From the NCBI RefSeq assembly GCF_007747445.1, contig NZ_CP036425.1, forward strand, positions 930,001 through 994,000: 64,000 bases of DNA, written 5' to 3'. The notes under the pieces were generated by a model. It had not been told where the DNA came from. It did not search any database and worked only from the letters and a program-made list of their open reading frames with translations. Origin of the DNA: Poriferisphaera corsica. Lineage in GTDB: Bacteria; Planctomycetota; Phycisphaerae; Phycisphaerales; Phycisphaeraceae. Shown here one piece after another: positions 61,984-64,000 of this stretch; positions within the stretch are counted from its first letter, which is position 1; each line of letters begins with the position of its first letter. The position numbers and the translations under genes are program-made.

Positions 61984-62488
61984 CAGTTGATCTCCTAAAG
62001 GATGTCACAGTTTGAATGTTGAAGTCAATCTTGTTTGTTTCCGTAACAGTTACGGGTGTACGTTTTTCCTCCCCCGGTTATCCCCTTCCGGTATCTTTCT
62101 CTCCGTTATGTTGCTGTTATCACTCACCAGGCAACGGAGACGACAACGAACTGGCTGCAGCACCTTTGCGATTGTCGAGTCGCGTTCGAGCGTTGGCGTG
62201 TTTAGTCAAAATGAATGGGTATGGCTAGGTGCGAAACTGAATCATGTGTACATATAGTTTTGCACGAAAACCCGTTCATAGAGACACAAACACAATTGGC
62301 TCTTAGTTCAGGTGCAAAGAATAAATTTGGTTTGTTAACGGATTGTTAGCGGTAGATGAGGAATGTAAGAAAGCATGCTAACGTTCGTTTTAGGGGCATA
62401 AGAGGGGTATGGAATGTTAGGAATAGGTTAGATGTGTTCAGATTGTGCGTAACAGGTGTTGATGTGGAAAGGTCGAGAAGCATGAATG
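61984..62488. other. Upstream region of the pst operon
   Basis: About 505 bp between pstS and the UbiA-family gene. Holds CCGTAAC-a-GTTACGG (62041-62055), a perfect palindrome 58 bp before the pstS ATG. I do not see a classic enterobacterial Pho box. No gene recognised. Confidence 0.5.
62041..62055. promoter_or_regulatory. Palindrome upstream of pstS
   Basis: CCGTAAC (62041-62047), one A, GTTACGG (62049-62055). Possible operator or leader hairpin of the pst operon. Confidence 0.4.
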
Positions 62489-63502
62489 TTAGAGCTGATC
62501 GGATAGGCCGAAGGTTGGTGGGGAACCGATTAATGCGTGAATGATTTTGCCGAGGCAGATGATGAGGACGGCAAGTAGGAGTAGCGCGGTCATGACGATG
62601 GCTTGCCAGTACATGCCGAGGCCGATGAGCCATGCGACGTCGTAGACGATGAGCCAAAGTCCGGCGATGCGGGAGTATCGGAGTCCAAGTTGTCGACGTG
62701 TGGTGATGTTTAATTTTTCGGCTTTGCCAAACATAATACTGGTGATGATGGCGAAGACGATGATTGCGAGGACGGGGCCGAGCATGAGGCGGATGATGTG
62801 CGCTTGAGTTGCGGTTTGTGCGATTGGGTTTTCATGAGGCCGGAGGACGCCAACGATGAGCATGCTCCAGAAGAGCCAGCCAGCGCAGATGCCGAAGCCG
62901 TCTTTTGCGGTGAGTCGGGGGCGTTTGTTGGCGAGCCAATGACGAGCGGTTGAGCAGAACATGACGTGTGTCATGGCGAGGATGATGGGCCATGCATATT
63001 CGGGTCGAGGGTCGGGGATGAGCATGACGAGTGATGTGATGAGCCCGAGAGAGACGACGCCGACGGCGGGCATGAAGCGGCCGGTGAGGTTGTAGAAGAG
63101 GATGCCGCCGACGGTGATGAGTGTGATGGTGGTGTTGAGTTCGCCGAGCCAGATGGATGCGGCAACGGCGTCGATCATGCTGACAACAGCGGCGGCGATG
63201 GCGAAGCGGACATTGACACGGCCAGCGGGGATGGGACGTTTGGGGGCGAAAGCACGGTCGTGGCGGGCATCGAGTACGTCGTTGAGTGCGATTCCCAGGC
63301 CGGCAAGACCGAGTGCGATGAGTGTGACAAGGATGAGGTGAAGGGTGAGAATGGGGGTGAGGCCGTTGTCGTCACGGTGGAGGATGAAGGTCATGAGCCA
63401 AATATTGGCGATGAGTGTGAGGATAACTTCGCCGCGTCCGAGTTCGAAGAGGTGAAGTATGTCACGTAGGTTGATTCGTGTTTTTGTGGATGGGTGGTTC
63501 AT
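62489..63502 (-). CDS. UbiA-family prenyltransferase
   Basis: 337 aa, eight to nine membrane spans. The first Asp-rich motif NDVLDARHDRAFAPKRPIPAG (Asn74 to Asp82) is the NDxxDxxxD prenyl-diphosphate site with the usual RPIPAG that follows. The second Asp-rich motif is weak; the loop reads LANKRPRLTAKDGFG. The family joins prenyl chains to aromatic or other acceptors for quinones, hemes or membrane lipids. The altered second motif makes the substrate uncertain. Stands upstream of the pst operon on the same strand. Confidence 0.85.
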   Translation of the reverse strand: MNHPSTKTRINLRDILHLFELGRGEVILTLIANIWLMTFILHRDDNGLTPILTLHLILVTLIALGLAGLGIALNDVLDARHDRAFAPKRPIPAGRVNVRFAIAAAVVSMIDAVAASIWLGELNTTITLITVGGILFYNLTGRFMPAVGVVSLGLITSLVMLIPDPRPEYAWPIILAMTHVMFCSTARHWLANKRPRLTAKDGFGICAGWLFWSMLIVGVLRPHENPIAQTATQAHIIRLMLGPVLAIIVFAIITSIMFGKAEKLNITTRRQLGLRYSRIAGLWLIVYDVAWLIGLGMYWQAIVMTALLLLAVLIICLGKIIHALIGSPPTFGLSDQL

Positions 63503-63679
63503 CAGTGTTATTATCGGCGTGATGGTGAGTTGTAGCCTTAATAAAGTCTTGGCGAGTTGGCAGAATGGGGGTGAATGCTCAGAAAGGGGGGTGTGGCGAA
63601 CAAGGGGGGTAAGCCGATCGTATACAGAGTGTAAAGATCAGTGCAATGGTTGGTTAAAAAAGGTAAACTGTCAGGCCTG

Positions 63680-64000
63680 ATGAGAAGATCAAGTGTGAAA
63701 AAGATCGGTGCGACAAAGGTCGCGTTGTTAACAACGATGGCGTCGCTGCTGTTGGGTGGCTGCAGTGCGAGCTCGTCAGGCAATCCGATATTGGATTTGC
63801 TATCGGATTTTATGCCGCCGTCGCCGAAAGAAGCGGCGTTGGATTTGTTTGATATTTATGATGCGGATAAGCGTCGTCGTGCGGTGGCTTTGATTGCGGC
63901 ATCGCCGTTTGGGCATGAGGAGCCTTATGTCCGGACGTACCGGGTGATGTTGGGTCGTGGGTCTGAGGGACAGGTGTTGCCTGTGGACGATGATGCGACG
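63680..64000 (+). CDS. Lipoprotein, 3'-truncated by window edge
   Basis: ATG at 63680; 107 codons visible, open to the end. Basic N-terminus (MRRSSVKKIG), hydrophobic stretch and lipobox LLLGGC (Cys28), then EAALDLFDIYDADKRRRAVALIAASPFGHEE, which resembles the start of a HEAT-repeat unit. Divergent from the UbiA-family gene. The upstream 100 bp contain two G6 runs that resemble ends of the G-run repeat only slightly. Function unknown. Confidence 0.72.
   Translation, partial: MRRSSVKKIGATKVALLTTMASLLLGGCSASSSGNPILDLLSDFMPPSPKEAALDLFDIYDADKRRRAVALIAASPFGHEEPYVRTYRVMLGRGSEGQVLPVDDDAT

Noticed and set aside
63598-63615. CGAACAAGGGGGGTAAG before the last gene, like the end of the G-run repeat
   Set aside because: Only the last dozen bases agree; the TTTGGAAAA core and the left half are missing.
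1-64000. CRISPR arrays, transposases, phage genes, rRNA
   Set aside because: Looked for on both strands; the only tandem repeat (48811-49017) has no spacers, and no recombinase or rRNA sequence was recognised.

Overview
The window looks like a chromosomal stretch from a planctomycete, most likely class Phycisphaerae. The signs are five secreted proteins ending in the PEP-CTERM sorting tail (PEPAS, a hydrophobic stretch, then Arg/Lys), several lipobox-bearing small proteins, HExxHxxGxxH secreted proteases and a scattered arrangement of housekeeping genes. This assignment rests on pattern recognition; no search was run. I see no rRNA, CRISPR array, transposase or phage genes. Two tRNAs are present: Glu(UUC) and Val(UAC).

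Layout. 0-9.5 kb: 3' part of carB, an AraC-type regulator divergent from an ahpC-ahpD peroxide-defence pair, a PilZ protein, two lipoproteins and a Gfo/Idh/MocA oxidoreductase. 9.9-15.1 kb: a mostly minus-strand block with pdxJ, small membrane proteins (one only 46 aa), a LysE exporter, and an SDR and an aldo/keto reductase 3 bp apart. 15.4-17.6 kb: fusA. 18.4-30 kb: an accessory region with five paralogous PEP-CTERM proteins, a large secreted glycosidase-like protein with a LacI/cre-type operator upstream, a double-GNAT protein, an FkbM methyltransferase and two related membrane proteins (one frameshifted). 31-43.8 kb: mutL, a matrixin-type protease with a decayed PEP-CTERM tail, a paralogous pair of secreted coiled-coil proteins, rsmA, a glycosyltransferase, a BshC-like protein, a transglutaminase-like protein, larB and an NAD(P)H-hydrate dehydratase. 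44-53 kb: tRNA-Glu, a WYL regulator beside an RbsD/FucU gene broken by an amber codon, folA, an FHA protein, nuoA, thyA, tRNA-Val, a second secreted metalloprotease and a P-loop kinase-like protein. 53.6-64 kb: a Tdi1-type immunity-like gene, purU, a FliA/WhiG-type sigma factor, the pstS-pstC-pstA-pstB-phoU phosphate operon, a UbiA-family prenyltransferase and the start of a lipoprotein.

The most unusual signal is a dispersed repeat of about 50 bp (consensus roughly GCGCTGCAASTCA, then GGCGGRTTTGGAAAA, then ACGNACA and a run of 5-9 G). Single copies sit directly against the stop codons of mutL and phoU. A four-copy tandem array ends 7 bp from the nuoA stop codon. One more copy, bounded by C8 on the left and G8 on the right, lies in frame inside thyA and adds about 23 residues where thymidylate synthases normally have a two-residue turn. 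This recalls the Rickettsia palindromic elements, which also insert in frame, but the sequence is not one I recognise.

Other points of interest are a perfect 10-3-10 inverted repeat next to the ahpC promoter, two possible short RNAs, a conserved 45-bp block upstream of two PEP-CTERM genes, and several genes caught in decay.
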